The notes beneath the pieces were generated by a model. The model had not been told where the DNA came from. It made no database searches and saw only the letters and a program-made list of their open reading frames with translations. Below, piece by piece: positions 52,796 to 62,005 of a DNA stretch of 64,000 nt (position 1 is its first letter; every line of letters starts with the position of its first letter). Location: positions 37,998-101,997 of the forward strand of contig CAVBWS010000002.1 in NCBI GenBank assembly GCA_963599255.1, in the 5' to 3' direction. Source of the stretch: RGIG5612 sp963599255. GTDB lineage: Bacteria; Bacillota; Clostridia; Lachnospirales; Lachnospiraceae. A program made the translations under genes and the position numbers.

Positions 52796-54076
52796 ATTAA
52801 CATATTGCTGTGCTGTGCGGCCTGACATGTCCCCGTGCCGCCTGGTCCAGACATCCGCCTGGCGGATCAACTCTTCATCTGAGATCTGAAGATTTCCCTG
52901 CCTGTGTGCAAGTTCCCTTACTATATTAAAGAATTCCTGCCGCTCCGGCTTAAAATATCCTATATTAATTCCGAATCTTGCTGCCAATGACAACCTCTCT
53001 GCCATGGTATCATTGCGATGGACATCATCCTCGTTTATCTCGGTTCTGTCGCTGAAGGTCTCCCTTATCAGATGCCGTCTGTTAGAAGTTGCATATATCA
53101 GAACATTATCCGGCTTAACCTCCAGATCTCCCTCTATTACTGCCTTGAGATATTTATATTCCGTCTCTGCGCTTTCAAAAGACAGGTCATCCATATATAT
53201 GATAAAGCGATAATTTCTGCTTTTTATTATGCTGATGATCTCCGGAAGATATTTGAATTCACTCTTATAAACCTCTATGATCCTTAGTCCCTGTTCATAA
53301 TACAGGTTCAGCAGAGCCTTGATGCTGGTGGATTTACCGGTTCCCGCCTCTCCGTAGAGCAGCACATTATTGGCAGGCTTGCCCTGAAGAAAGGCTTCTG
53401 TATTTTTCGTCAATTCCTGCTTCTGATATTCATATCCTACCAGATCATCCAGCACCACGTTACTGGTTGCAATAATTGGTACTATGCTGAGCTCATCATT
53501 TTTAACTGACAGACGAAATGCCTTGTTCATACCGAACTGCCCCACACCATAATGCTCATAGAAATCCATGATAACGCCATATATATCCGCCGACTGCTTC
53601 GCAGCCTCAATCGCACGGCTCAATTCCTGAACACGAGTGCTGACATTTTTATTATAAAACTGCTCTTTCTTCGCAACAGATTTATAATTCTGAATCAGCG
53701 AGAAGCAATTAAGCCCTAACTGCTCTTCCATGACAGAAAAGTCATAATGAAACAGCTGATAAAAAATATCAAAATCATTGCGGGCAAACTCATTAACGGT
53801 TCCGTCTACAGCTCCCACCTTCTCTGATACCAATGTGAAGGGATTCTCTGTAGTTGCCAGCAAATACGCCAGATAATTATGCCAGAGGTTCTGGTCAAAT
53901 CCATATTGTGTCGCCAGATCCATGAGATTGTGAACCTGATCCAATATTTCTGAAACAAGCTCATCTTTATCATAGCTGCCGCTCTCAAATGTTTTGCAAA
54001 TGTCTGCCAGTTTAAACAGCACACTGTCTCTGTTAATATTTCTGTAGATTACAAGATTTGAAACTAATTTATACAT
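52775..54076 (-). CDS. DUF815 AAA-type ATPase
   Basis: 433 residues. C-terminal AAA domain with Walker A YGEAGTGKST, Walker B FIIYMDDLSFE and a sensor-like VLIYATSNRRHL. The N-terminal about 190 residues are helical. ATG at 54076 follows AAGGAAGAAT; the longer frame from a TTG at 54130 has no ribosome site. The last residues (VLSSR and stop) are encoded within a family-2 repeat. Function of the family is unknown. Confidence 0.85.
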   Translation of the reverse strand: MYKLVSNLVIYRNINRDSVLFKLADICKTFESGSYDKDELVSEILDQVHNLMDLATQYGFDQNLWHNYLAYLLATTENPFTLVSEKVGAVDGTVNEFARNDFDIFYQLFHYDFSVMEEQLGLNCFSLIQNYKSVAKKEQFYNKNVSTRVQELSRAIEAAKQSADIYGVIMDFYEHYGVGQFGMNKAFRLSVKNDELSIVPIIATSNVVLDDLVGYEYQKQELTKNTEAFLQGKPANNVLLYGEAGTGKSTSIKALLNLYYEQGLRIIEVYKSEFKYLPEIISIIKSRNYRFIIYMDDLSFESAETEYKYLKAVIEGDLEVKPDNVLIYATSNRRHLIRETFSDRTEINEDDVHRNDTMAERLSLAARFGINIGYFKPERQEFFNIVRELAHRQGNLQISDEELIRQADVWTRRHGDMSGRTAQQYVNYVLSSR

Positions 54077-54442
54077 ATTCTTCCTTCTTACTAGACATTC
54101 ATGCCCGTCAATATTTCTGACATATAACAAATTCTGTTATTCTCATGCACTTTATCCATTATTATACATGGATTTAATATTATTCTGTTTCCCTGCGGCC
54201 GCTTTTATCGCGACTAAATGATCATCGTCCCCGCAGATCGAATCTATATTATCATTACTCACAAGTTCATAAAAGCAAAAATTCCATGAACACTGCTATT
54301 TCCCGCCTTCGCTGATCCATGAATTCTTACAAGCAATATCTCTCGGCGCTAAAAGAGCCCCGCGCCAAAATGGCGCAGGGCTCTCAATTGTCTTCTTAGT
54401 TAATTGATGTTATCTCATCAATTGACATAAGTTTACGGTCTA
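54077..54442. other. Intergenic region with a terminator and a degenerate family-1 copy
   Basis: Besides the terminator at 54354-54384, the stretch 54284-54319 reads CATGAACACTGCT then CGCCTTCGCTGAT, matching the left arm end and conserved loop of family 1 with the stem mostly lost (copy I). No coding sequence is seen. Confidence 0.55.
54354..54384 (-). terminator. Terminator of the large secreted-protein gene
   Basis: AGAGCCC and GCGCC pair with GGCGC and GGGCTCT around an AAAAT loop, one mismatch; on the minus strand TTTT follows. Confidence 0.8.
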
Positions 54443-56926
54443 TCATGGCTGAGCCGGAGCTTCACCTGCTGGTTCTCCGCCTGATGGCTGTCCTTCAGAC
54501 TCGCCGCCGCCTGCAGGCTGTCCTTCTCCGCCTGCTGACTCGCCGCCTGATTCACCGCCGCCGGACTCGCCGCCCTGAGCTGCAGCTGCTGCTTTAACAA
54601 CTACAGTAATCGTGCAGTCAGTATCCATAGCGATGTTGTACTGATATTCACCATAATATTCTTCGCCTTCAGCGATTTCTGTAAGTGTTGCATCACCTTC
54701 TGTTACATCGATAGAAACTAATTCATATCCGTTGTAAGCAAGTGTGAAGTAGCTTGTTGAGAATGCCTTGTAAGCTTCGAATGAGATAGCGCCTACAACT
54801 GGGTTGCCATCTTCGTCAACAGCCTTGATTGTTGCTGTATGACGTGGATCAGCCATATCATATGCGTAGATCTCTGATGAGTTGATAGCCGGAACTTCAG
54901 CTTCTTCTTCAATGATTGTGATATTGTCGCTGAGTTCGCCATCGATTGTAGCTGTTCCATAGATATGGAATTCAACAGGAGATTCAGAAGCAACTGTTGA
55001 TCCTTCTTCTACTGTAAGGTCATTCAGGTAGATAGCTGCTGCTTCGCCGCATGTGCCGTCTGCAAGAACAACGTTCCATGTAGAACCATTTGTAAGAGTA
55101 AGATTCAGTGGGTTGTTAACCTGTGCATTTGCAACATTGTACTGAGCACCGATCTTGTTGTAATCTGTTACGCCTGATGTAAGGTAGTTACCTGTTGTAT
55201 CAGCTTCAAGAACTGTACCATTCTCCATACGTGTGCCGTCATCATTTACATGATAGCTGTATGAAGAAGAAATTGTTCCGTTAACTGTAGCAGCATCAAG
55301 TGTTACATTGAATACCTGATACTTGTTGTAGATGTTGTTCCAGATGTTACCTGTGTACTCGCCGTTAGCAAGTGTAGCATTTGAATCATCAACTACTGCT
55401 GTAGCTGTTGAAGATGTAGCTTCATCGCCTGTATCATTAACTGTGAATGATGTATTGCCCGGGTTACCTGCATCATCTGATTCAACGAGTTCAACTAATG
55501 TCTTGCCCCAATTAGCATCTGATGTGAAGTTAACTTCTGTATTATCAAGAATAACATTAGTATAACCATTGTTAGCAGCACCTGACTTGATCTGAACACC
55601 TGTTTCACCAACGTTCAGAGTTGAGTCAACGATTGAAATAGTACCGCCTGCATTCTGCTGTGTCATAACACCGATATGTCCTGAAGTAAGCTCAGAATTT
55701 GTATAGAATGCTGATGAGTTAGATGAAGCCATGATCTGAACTTCATTGCCGCCGTAGAATTTAACATTATCGAATTTATCGAATACACCTGAGTCAGCAT
55801 ATGCAACATATCCTGAACCGCCTGCGATATATCCGTATGTAACTCCGCCAACTTCCTTAGTTGCGAAGTAGTCCTTGCCATCCTCTGCAGTTTCTACAAT
55901 ACCTGTACCTGCAACTGTGTTAGAAACATCGAGTGCGTATGTACCAACATTGTCATAAGCTGAACCAGAGTCTGTTGAAAGAACGCCCCAGCCTGAAGAT
56001 ACGATAAGAGAATCTGTGTAGATACCCTGGCCTGCGCCAAGTACGTTAGTTGCACGAACTGCACCTTCAAGACCAAGTGCGAATGGTGTTCTCTTCATCA
56101 TAGGAACTACCAGTGCATCGTATTCTTCCTGTGTATCCTGTGTCTCTTCTGTATAGATCAGAACATTGTTAAGACGAAGAATACCATTTTCCTTAACAGC
56201 TGCTGCTGTACGGATAACGCCTGATGTAGTGATCACAGAATCCTCAACTGTAACATCTGCTGAACCCTGTGACAGAACCATAGCGCCTTCACCCTGGAAA
56301 TCGTTAGCGCCGTCGCCGATACCAACGATTGACATATCAGAAATAGTATATGCTGCTGAATCAACGATAATTCCGTTGAAGAATGCACCCATAGATGTTA
56401 ACAGACCGCCTGAGATACCCTTCTCATCATATGTTGTGGTATCAAGAAGTGACGGGATTGTTTCTGAATCATCAACACCATCAGCTGTAACCTTAAGAGC
56501 TGAACGGTATGTATACTGTGCAGTCTGTCCTGCCATGTTCATGAACTTACCCATTTCTGAGTAAGATGTTGTTCCTGCTGTTGTAACAAATTCATATCCT
56601 GCCGGAAGAGCATCTCCGCTCTCAACATAATCCAGGATATCATACTGAACTCCACCAGCAACCAGTGTTAATACACCATTTCCTTCTGACTCAACAACTG
56701 TTCCGTCCGTTAAAGTAACAGCTGTGATGTTTGATGAAGCAGATGGGCTGTTGATAGTATCATCATCAGTCGCAGCTGTCTCAACATAATTTGCCCCATA
56801 AGTTACCTCTGCAATGCCAATGCCTTCTGCAGGAGCTCCTTCCCCCGCGAAAGCTGACATAGAAAATGCTGTTGCAACTAAAGTTGTGCATGCAACGATA
56901 GACGCAATTGCTTTTTTCATTTTCAT
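54443..56926 (-). CDS. Large secreted beta-helix-like surface protein
   Basis: 827 residues. Signal peptide MKMKKAIASIVACTTLVATA ending SAFAG. The body is rich in Thr, Asn, Ser, Val and Gly with short repeating beta-strand units (VEDSVITTSGVI, LRLNNVLIYTEE, ISIVDSTLNVGETGVQIKSG), as in right-handed beta-helix or adhesin proteins. The C-terminal about 45 residues are Gly/Glu/Pro low complexity (GGESGGGESGGESAGG). No LPxTG or membrane anchor. ATG at 56926 has AGGAGG 9 nt upstream. Adhesion or polysaccharide interaction is possible; no catalytic site recognised. Confidence 0.75.
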   Translation of the reverse strand: MKMKKAIASIVACTTLVATAFSMSAFAGEGAPAEGIGIAEVTYGANYVETAATDDDTINSPSASSNITAVTLTDGTVVESEGNGVLTLVAGGVQYDILDYVESGDALPAGYEFVTTAGTTSYSEMGKFMNMAGQTAQYTYRSALKVTADGVDDSETIPSLLDTTTYDEKGISGGLLTSMGAFFNGIIVDSAAYTISDMSIVGIGDGANDFQGEGAMVLSQGSADVTVEDSVITTSGVIRTAAAVKENGILRLNNVLIYTEETQDTQEEYDALVVPMMKRTPFALGLEGAVRATNVLGAGQGIYTDSLIVSSGWGVLSTDSGSAYDNVGTYALDVSNTVAGTGIVETAEDGKDYFATKEVGGVTYGYIAGGSGYVAYADSGVFDKFDNVKFYGGNEVQIMASSNSSAFYTNSELTSGHIGVMTQQNAGGTISIVDSTLNVGETGVQIKSGAANNGYTNVILDNTEVNFTSDANWGKTLVELVESDDAGNPGNTSFTVNDTGDEATSSTATAVVDDSNATLANGEYTGNIWNNIYNKYQVFNVTLDAATVNGTISSSYSYHVNDDGTRMENGTVLEADTTGNYLTSGVTDYNKIGAQYNVANAQVNNPLNLTLTNGSTWNVVLADGTCGEAAAIYLNDLTVEEGSTVASESPVEFHIYGTATIDGELSDNITIIEEEAEVPAINSSEIYAYDMADPRHTATIKAVDEDGNPVVGAISFEAYKAFSTSYFTLAYNGYELVSIDVTEGDATLTEIAEGEEYYGEYQYNIAMDTDCTITVVVKAAAAAQGGESGGGESGGESAGGEGQPAGGGESEGQPSGGEPAGEAPAQP

Positions 56927-57151
56927 TTGCCTATTCCTCCTAAAAATATAAATCGAGACAATTCTCATTTCTTCATTTTACATTTTGATTTTAATGTAGT
57001 CAAATACAAAAAATATGCATTTTATTCAGCATTATTCACATAGCAAACGTTACATTTGTAACAATTGTTGCAATTTCGCGGCTTCCGTATTAAAATTATG
57101 TTGGCGTGTTGTACAAAATTTTATACATCAGATAATAAAGGAGGCAGCTAT

Positions 57152-58987
57152 TTGAGCAGATTATCAATCACAAGCCTGAATCAGGTTGAGTCCGTCCTGG
57201 ACGGTCTGACCAAATACATGAACAGGCATCTTACCTTCAATCCTAAGGATACCTGTCCGATAGATATCTCAGCTACATTTCTAAGATTATACATGACACA
57301 GAGCTGCGGCAAATGCGTTCCGTGCCGTGTGGGACTGAGACAGTTAAGCTTTCTGATGGACAAGGTATTAAATCACGAAGCATCTATGGAGGATCTCGAA
57401 AAATTAGAACATCTGGCCAATCATATCGCGATTTCCGCAGACTGTGCCATCGGCTCCGAAGCTGCCAAGATGGTACTTAAGGGCGTTGTGGGATTCAGAA
57501 ACGAGTATATATCCCATATAGATGACGGCATCTGTCTTGCGGAGCGGACAGAAAGTATCCCTTGTATGGCCAGCTGTCCTGCCCATGTCAACATTCCGGG
57601 ATACGTGGCACTGGTGGGCCAGGGCAAGTATGAGGATGCTGTTAAATTAATAATCCACGACAATCCTCTTCCTAGCGTCTGTGCTCTTATCTGTGAGCAT
57701 CCGTGTGAAACAAGGTGCCGCCGTACTCTTTTGGATGCACCTGTTAACATAAGAGGACTTAAGCGAACCGCTGTGGATCACATCATCGAAACTCCGATGG
57801 CCCGCCATGTTATGGAGCCGACAGGCAAGAAGATCGCCGTCGTAGGCGGCGGACCGTCAGGACTTACGGTTGCCTGTTATCTCAGACGTATGGGACATGA
57901 GGTTACAATATTTGAGAGACAGAAGCGTCTGGGCGGCATGCTTATATACGGCATTCCTTCCTACAGGCTCCCGAGAAAATACATCGATTATGATATCAAC
58001 CATATTCTGTCAATGGGCATAGACGTTAGGTTAAATACAGAGGTTGGCTCCGGGGAGCTCACCATCGCTAACCTGCGAAAGCACTATGATGCTGTATATG
58101 TATCCATCGGCGCTCACCGAGCTAAGAATCTGGGAATAGCTGGAGAAAACGCCGAAGGTGTTATCTCTGCCATTGATTTCCTGGGTCAATTAGGAGATGA
58201 GGAGATCGCAGACTTTACCGGCAAGAAAGTACTGGTTGTGGGCGGCGGCAATGTGGCTATGGACTGTGCAAGATCTGCCATCCGCTGCAATGCTTCTTCC
58301 GTAACATTGGTATACAGAAGAACTCGCCAGGACATGACAGCTCTTCCGGAAGAAATCGAGGGTGCCATTGCAGAAGGCGTTAACCTGCTGGATCTGTGCG
58401 CTCCTGTCAGCATTGATTCCGAAGATGGCAAGGTCACTGCTCTGTGGGTAAGGCCAAATATGGTTGGTAAGATCGTGGACGGAACCCGCATGAATCCGTC
58501 TCCGTCAGGTACTCCTGATAAACGTATAGACTGTGACATAATCATTAAAGCCATTGGTCAGGAGATGGATACTTCGGCATTTGCAGATTCTGAGGTTCCC
58601 CTTGAGCACGGACTCGTAAGGGCATCAGACTGGACTACGATAGACAGCATGCCGGGTGTATTTGCCGGAGGCGACTGTGTAACAGGTCCTAAGACTGCCA
58701 TCATGGCCATAGGTGCAGGCAAGGTCGCCGCTGCCAATATTGATGAATATCTGGGCTTCAATCATATCATCCCGCTTGAGATCGAGATACCTGACGTTGA
58801 ACTCAAGGATCGTGAATACTGTGCCCGTGCTGATATGACTGAGCGGGCTCCGTCTGAGCGCATCCATGATTTCGAGGCTATTGAGATAGGCATGAATGAC
58901 AAGGAAGCCTGTCAGGAGGCCGGCAGATGCTTAAGATGCGATCATTACAATTGCGGAATTATCAAAGGAGGCAGATACGAATGGTAA
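57152..58987 (+). CDS. NuoF-type Fe-S domain fused to GltD-like FAD/NAD(P) oxidoreductase
   Basis: 611 residues from TTG 57152, with AAGGAGG 9 nt upstream. Residues about 40-115 are the C-terminal 4Fe-4S domain of NuoF (SCGKCVPCR at 51-59, fourth Cys 98) without the NADH/FMN-binding part. Then comes a glutamate-synthase small-subunit-like protein: two cysteine sets (CMASCPAHVNIPGY; CALICEHPCETRCRR), FAD site VVGGGPSGLT and NAD(P)H site VVGGGNVAMDCARSA. The C-terminal CLRCDHYNCG adds cluster ligands. It overlaps the hydrogenase gene by 7 bp and is probably its electron-transfer partner. Confidence 0.85.
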   Translation: MSRLSITSLNQVESVLDGLTKYMNRHLTFNPKDTCPIDISATFLRLYMTQSCGKCVPCRVGLRQLSFLMDKVLNHEASMEDLEKLEHLANHIAISADCAIGSEAAKMVLKGVVGFRNEYISHIDDGICLAERTESIPCMASCPAHVNIPGYVALVGQGKYEDAVKLIIHDNPLPSVCALICEHPCETRCRRTLLDAPVNIRGLKRTAVDHIIETPMARHVMEPTGKKIAVVGGGPSGLTVACYLRRMGHEVTIFERQKRLGGMLIYGIPSYRLPRKYIDYDINHILSMGIDVRLNTEVGSGELTIANLRKHYDAVYVSIGAHRAKNLGIAGENAEGVISAIDFLGQLGDEEIADFTGKKVLVVGGGNVAMDCARSAIRCNASSVTLVYRRTRQDMTALPEEIEGAIAEGVNLLDLCAPVSIDSEDGKVTALWVRPNMVGKIVDGTRMNPSPSGTPDKRIDCDIIIKAIGQEMDTSAFADSEVPLEHGLVRASDWTTIDSMPGVFAGGDCVTGPKTAIMAIGAGKVAAANIDEYLGFNHIIPLEIEIPDVELKDREYCARADMTERAPSERIHDFEAIEIGMNDKEACQEAGRCLRCDHYNCGIIKGGRYEW

Positions 58988-60750
58988 ATATCAAGATAAA
59001 CGGACAGGCGTATTCTGTCGAAGAAAATACAACTATTCTTGAGGCCGCTGCTCAGGCAGGCATCAAGATCCCTACCCTCTGTTACATGAAGGGCTTAAAT
59101 AAGATTGGCGCATGCCGCGTCTGTCTTGTGGAATTAGAAGGACGTGAACAGCTGTTTGCCGCCTGCGACAATGTCTGTTCAGAGGGCTTATCCATCATAA
59201 CTAACAGTACCCGGGTTATGGATGCAAGGCGCACCAATGTTGAGCTCATACTGTCACAGCACAGAGTTGACTGCCCTAGTTGCATACGCAACGACTCCTG
59301 CCACCTGCGGGAGGTCGCATCGGAGCTGGGTATTCGCAACCTGGAGAATTTCCGGTCTGATTACAAGGAACTGGACTGGAACAAGAACCTTCCTATCATA
59401 AGGGATGAAAGCAAATGCATCCGCTGCTACAGATGCGTTTCTGAATGCGAAAAGGTGCAGACCGTAAGCGTATGGGATATGGTAGGTTCCGGAGCACATA
59501 CTACCGTGGGAACGGTAGGTTCAGTACCTCTGGAGGAATCCGGCTGTGTATACTGCGGACAATGTGTAACTCACTGCCCGACGGGTGCACTGTCAGTCAG
59601 GTTCGACATTGACAAGGTAATGGGTTACAAGGGAGTTCTTACAGATCCTAATAAGATTACAGTAGTGCAGGTTGCTCCTGCCGTAAGAAGTGCATGGGGC
59701 GAGGAATTCGGCCTTCCGGGCAATGTAGCCACCGAAAAACGACTGGCTGCAGCCTTAAGAAAGATCGGATTCGACTATGTATTTGACACCAACTTTTCTG
59801 CTGATCTGACCATCATGGAAGAAGGAACAGAATTCCTGCATCGACTTCAGAATCGTGATGACTATAAATGGCCTATGTTTACCAGCTGCTGTCCGGGATG
59901 GGTGAGATTTCTTAAAACACAATACCCTGATATGGTACCTCAGCTCTCAACAGCCAAGTCCCCTCAACAGATGTTCGGTGCTGTAACCAAGTCATATTTT
60001 GCGCAAAAGATGGGAATCGATCCTGAGAATCTGGTATGCGTATCGGTTATGCCGTGTTCAGCAAAAAAGGCCGAGTTAGAGATTCCAAATATTAATGATG
60101 CTAATGAGGGGCTTCTGGATGTTGATATTTCAATCACAACCAGGGAGTTATGCAATATCCTTAAGATTTACCAGATCGACGTTGCCTCTCTTGATGAAGA
60201 GGAATTCGACTCACCCCTCGGCAGCGGTACGGGTGCAGCCGTAATATTCGGTACCACCGGCGGCGTTATGGAAGCAGCATTAAGAACCTGTTACTATGTT
60301 ATGACCGGCAGCAACCCGGATGCAGACAGTACATTTAAGAATGTTCGAAGTGCCGGATTAAATATGCCGGGTGAAGGTATTGATTCTGATAGGCCTTGGA
60401 CTGAGGCTGATTATAATGTGAACGGAACCATTGTCAGAACGGCGGTAGCTCACAGTCTGGGAAACGCACGAAAGCTCATTGAAGCACTGCGGCATGGTGA
60501 TGTGGAGTACGACTTCGTTGAGATCATGGCCTGCCCCGGCGGCTGTGTCGGAGGCGGCGGTCAGCCGATATATTATAATAAGGAGAAGGCTCCTGAGCGT
60601 GCCCGCGTACTTTATAATATTGACAGGGCCAATTCCCTCAGGTTCTCCCATGAAAATCCTGATGTACAGGCCTTATACAGGGAATATCTCAAGGAGCCAT
60701 GCAGCGAATTGTCACATCATCTGCTGCATACAGATCATATGGGATGGTAA
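58981..60750 (+). CDS. [FeFe] hydrogenase catalytic subunit, group A
   Basis: 589 residues. N-terminal 2Fe-2S domain (CYMKGLNKIGACRVC), His/Cys cluster (HRVDCPSCIRNDSC), two 4Fe-4S clusters (CIRCYRCVSEC, CVYCGQCVTHCP), then the H-cluster motifs TSCCPGWVRF, MPCSAKKAE and MACPGGCVGGGGQP. It evolves or oxidises H2. AAAGGAGG lies 9 nt before the ATG at 58981. Pairing with a GltD-like flavoprotein suggests electron exchange with NAD(P)H, possibly with ferredoxin as a second partner. Confidence 0.95.
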   Translation: MVNIKINGQAYSVEENTTILEAAAQAGIKIPTLCYMKGLNKIGACRVCLVELEGREQLFAACDNVCSEGLSIITNSTRVMDARRTNVELILSQHRVDCPSCIRNDSCHLREVASELGIRNLENFRSDYKELDWNKNLPIIRDESKCIRCYRCVSECEKVQTVSVWDMVGSGAHTTVGTVGSVPLEESGCVYCGQCVTHCPTGALSVRFDIDKVMGYKGVLTDPNKITVVQVAPAVRSAWGEEFGLPGNVATEKRLAAALRKIGFDYVFDTNFSADLTIMEEGTEFLHRLQNRDDYKWPMFTSCCPGWVRFLKTQYPDMVPQLSTAKSPQQMFGAVTKSYFAQKMGIDPENLVCVSVMPCSAKKAELEIPNINDANEGLLDVDISITTRELCNILKIYQIDVASLDEEEFDSPLGSGTGAAVIFGTTGGVMEAALRTCYYVMTGSNPDADSTFKNVRSAGLNMPGEGIDSDRPWTEADYNVNGTIVRTAVAHSLGNARKLIEALRHGDVEYDFVEIMACPGGCVGGGGQPIYYNKEKAPERARVLYNIDRANSLRFSHENPDVQALYREYLKEPCSELSHHLLHTDHMGW

Positions 60751-60770
60751 TGGAGCTATGCGGCATGTCT

Positions 60771-61026
60771 GGTATCTTGCGCTGTGAACCTCGGCGTACA
60801 GCCACTGTTCGAAAACGCCTTCGCTGATTGTTTGTTTTAAACGTCCTGGACGACAGATATGAATGAGCCGTGCACGCACGAGCCAATTCATATCTATCGG
60901 ACAGGCTAACCTGCATGAGCAAGTAGAGCGATAGCTCGGATTGCGAATTCAGGTTGGATTGCGAGAGCATGAAGTGCGTAGCAATCCCCGTTTAGCAGTG
61001 GCTGTGCCGTCCCATCGCAAGATACC
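60771..61026 (+). repeat. Family-1 hairpin repeat, copy F, interrupted by a family-2 unit
   Basis: Left arm 60771-60833 and right arm 60994-61026 pair through GGTATCTTGCG/CGCAAGATACC, CGGC/GCCG, ACAG/CTGT and CCACTG/CAGTGG. The loop ...GCCTTCGCTGATTGTTT is intact up to the insertion point. ACAG/CTGT replaces GCAG/CTGC of the other copies, a further compensatory pair. Lies between the convergent hydrogenase and DUF1847 genes. Confidence 0.8.
60841..60990 (-). repeat. Family-2 repeat, copy H
   Basis: Reverse-orientation relative of 52646-52795, inserted in the loop of family-1 copy F. Hairpin 3 has AGATATGAAT/ATTCATATCT where copy G has AGATAAGAAT/ATTCTTATCT, and CGTGC/GCACG where G has CTGTGC/GCACAG. 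Confidence 0.82.
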
Positions 61027-61040
61027 AAAATCGCTGAAGA

Positions 61041-61067
61041 ACGGCGGGCAAGAATCTTGCCCGCCGT
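61041..61067 (-). terminator. Strong hairpin after the DUF1847 gene
   Basis: Perfect 12-bp arms ACGGCGGGCAAG/CTTGCCCGCCGT with a three-base loop, 7 bp after the stop codon. No T-run follows, so it may act as a 3' stabiliser or an unusual terminator. Confidence 0.6.
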
Positions 61068-61074
61068 CGTCATA

Positions 61075-61713
61075 TCACTTATCCCCGAACAGCTTCTTGG
61101 CATAGAAGCTCTCAGACATATACAGCGCCGCTGCCGGGTTGTGACCCAACACTCTGTCCTTGCATACCAATGTTGTAACCGGGGCTGCGGAGTATTTATA
61201 AAACAAGCTGTCATGTCCGACGCACAGTCCGACAACCAGGTTATATTCGGTGCCATATCTTTCCAGCAATGCAGCCTGCATGATAGGATTGCAGATGCTC
61301 TTGCCGATAGCATTACATTCCTCCGGAATACCCATGTCTTGTTTGGATATTTTGCCCACCTTACAGCCGATTCCGTAGACTTCGAGTCCATGACTTCTCA
61401 ATATCTTGGCTACGATACGAGTCTCCCGCAGCAGACCCACACATGTTGCGATACCAATCTTCTTGTATCCCATCTTCTTGGCAAATTCTGCTACTTCCTG
61501 CACTCTGGTCAATACGCAGTATCCGCCATATTCAACTGCTGCTGCACTCTGCATTATCTTAAGATTTTCAGGATCATTCAGATACTTCTGTCTGACTTCT
61601 TCTAACAGTTCCGGATCCATATTACCGGTTTCACAAAATGCTGTGTAATCTGTTCTGTCAGAATTACACAATGCGTTGCCGCAATCTGCACATGACATCT
61701 TCTCAATTTCCAT
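61075..61713 (-). CDS. DUF1847 cysteine-rich protein
   Basis: 212 residues. An N-terminal cysteine pair set (CADCGNALC) is followed by a Rossmann-like body with IGIATCVGLLRET, GCKVGKIS and LCVGHDSLFYKYS. Conserved cysteines suggest metal or Fe-S binding. Family function is unknown. Convergent with the hydrogenase gene; own promoter upstream of 61713 assumed. Confidence 0.85.
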   Translation of the reverse strand: MEIEKMSCADCGNALCNSDRTDYTAFCETGNMDPELLEEVRQKYLNDPENLKIMQSAAAVEYGGYCVLTRVQEVAEFAKKMGYKKIGIATCVGLLRETRIVAKILRSHGLEVYGIGCKVGKISKQDMGIPEECNAIGKSICNPIMQAALLERYGTEYNLVVGLCVGHDSLFYKYSAAPVTTLVCKDRVLGHNPAAALYMSESFYAKKLFGDK

Positions 61714-62005
61714 AATCTGTTACCTTCTTCCTTTAATCAAAATTTCTTGTTACCCACAGAGTCCTTCACCTATATAGTTGAACCATTTGATACAAATCGT
61801 TCATTATAAAACCTGTTTTTCACTGCACCTTCATAAATAAAGTGACAGAAGCTTATTACTCCCGCCACTTTATCATAATTCATATAATTTTGTCACGCAG
61901 ATCTGAATGTGCATACTCCGGCTATTCTTATGCGCCGTATGATGCCTTAAATCATCCTAACCTCATGTACGTGTGCATCAATTAATGTATGTTAATGATC
62001 TTCCA

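Noticed and set aside
33489..61026. Dispersed repeats as a CRISPR array
   Set aside because: Copies are kilobases apart, in both orientations, with no regular spacers and no cas genes.
61837..61873. ATAAAGTG/CACTTTAT inverted repeat between DUF1847 and the S41-like gene
   Set aside because: Only 8-bp arms with a long loop and no T-run; too weak to call.
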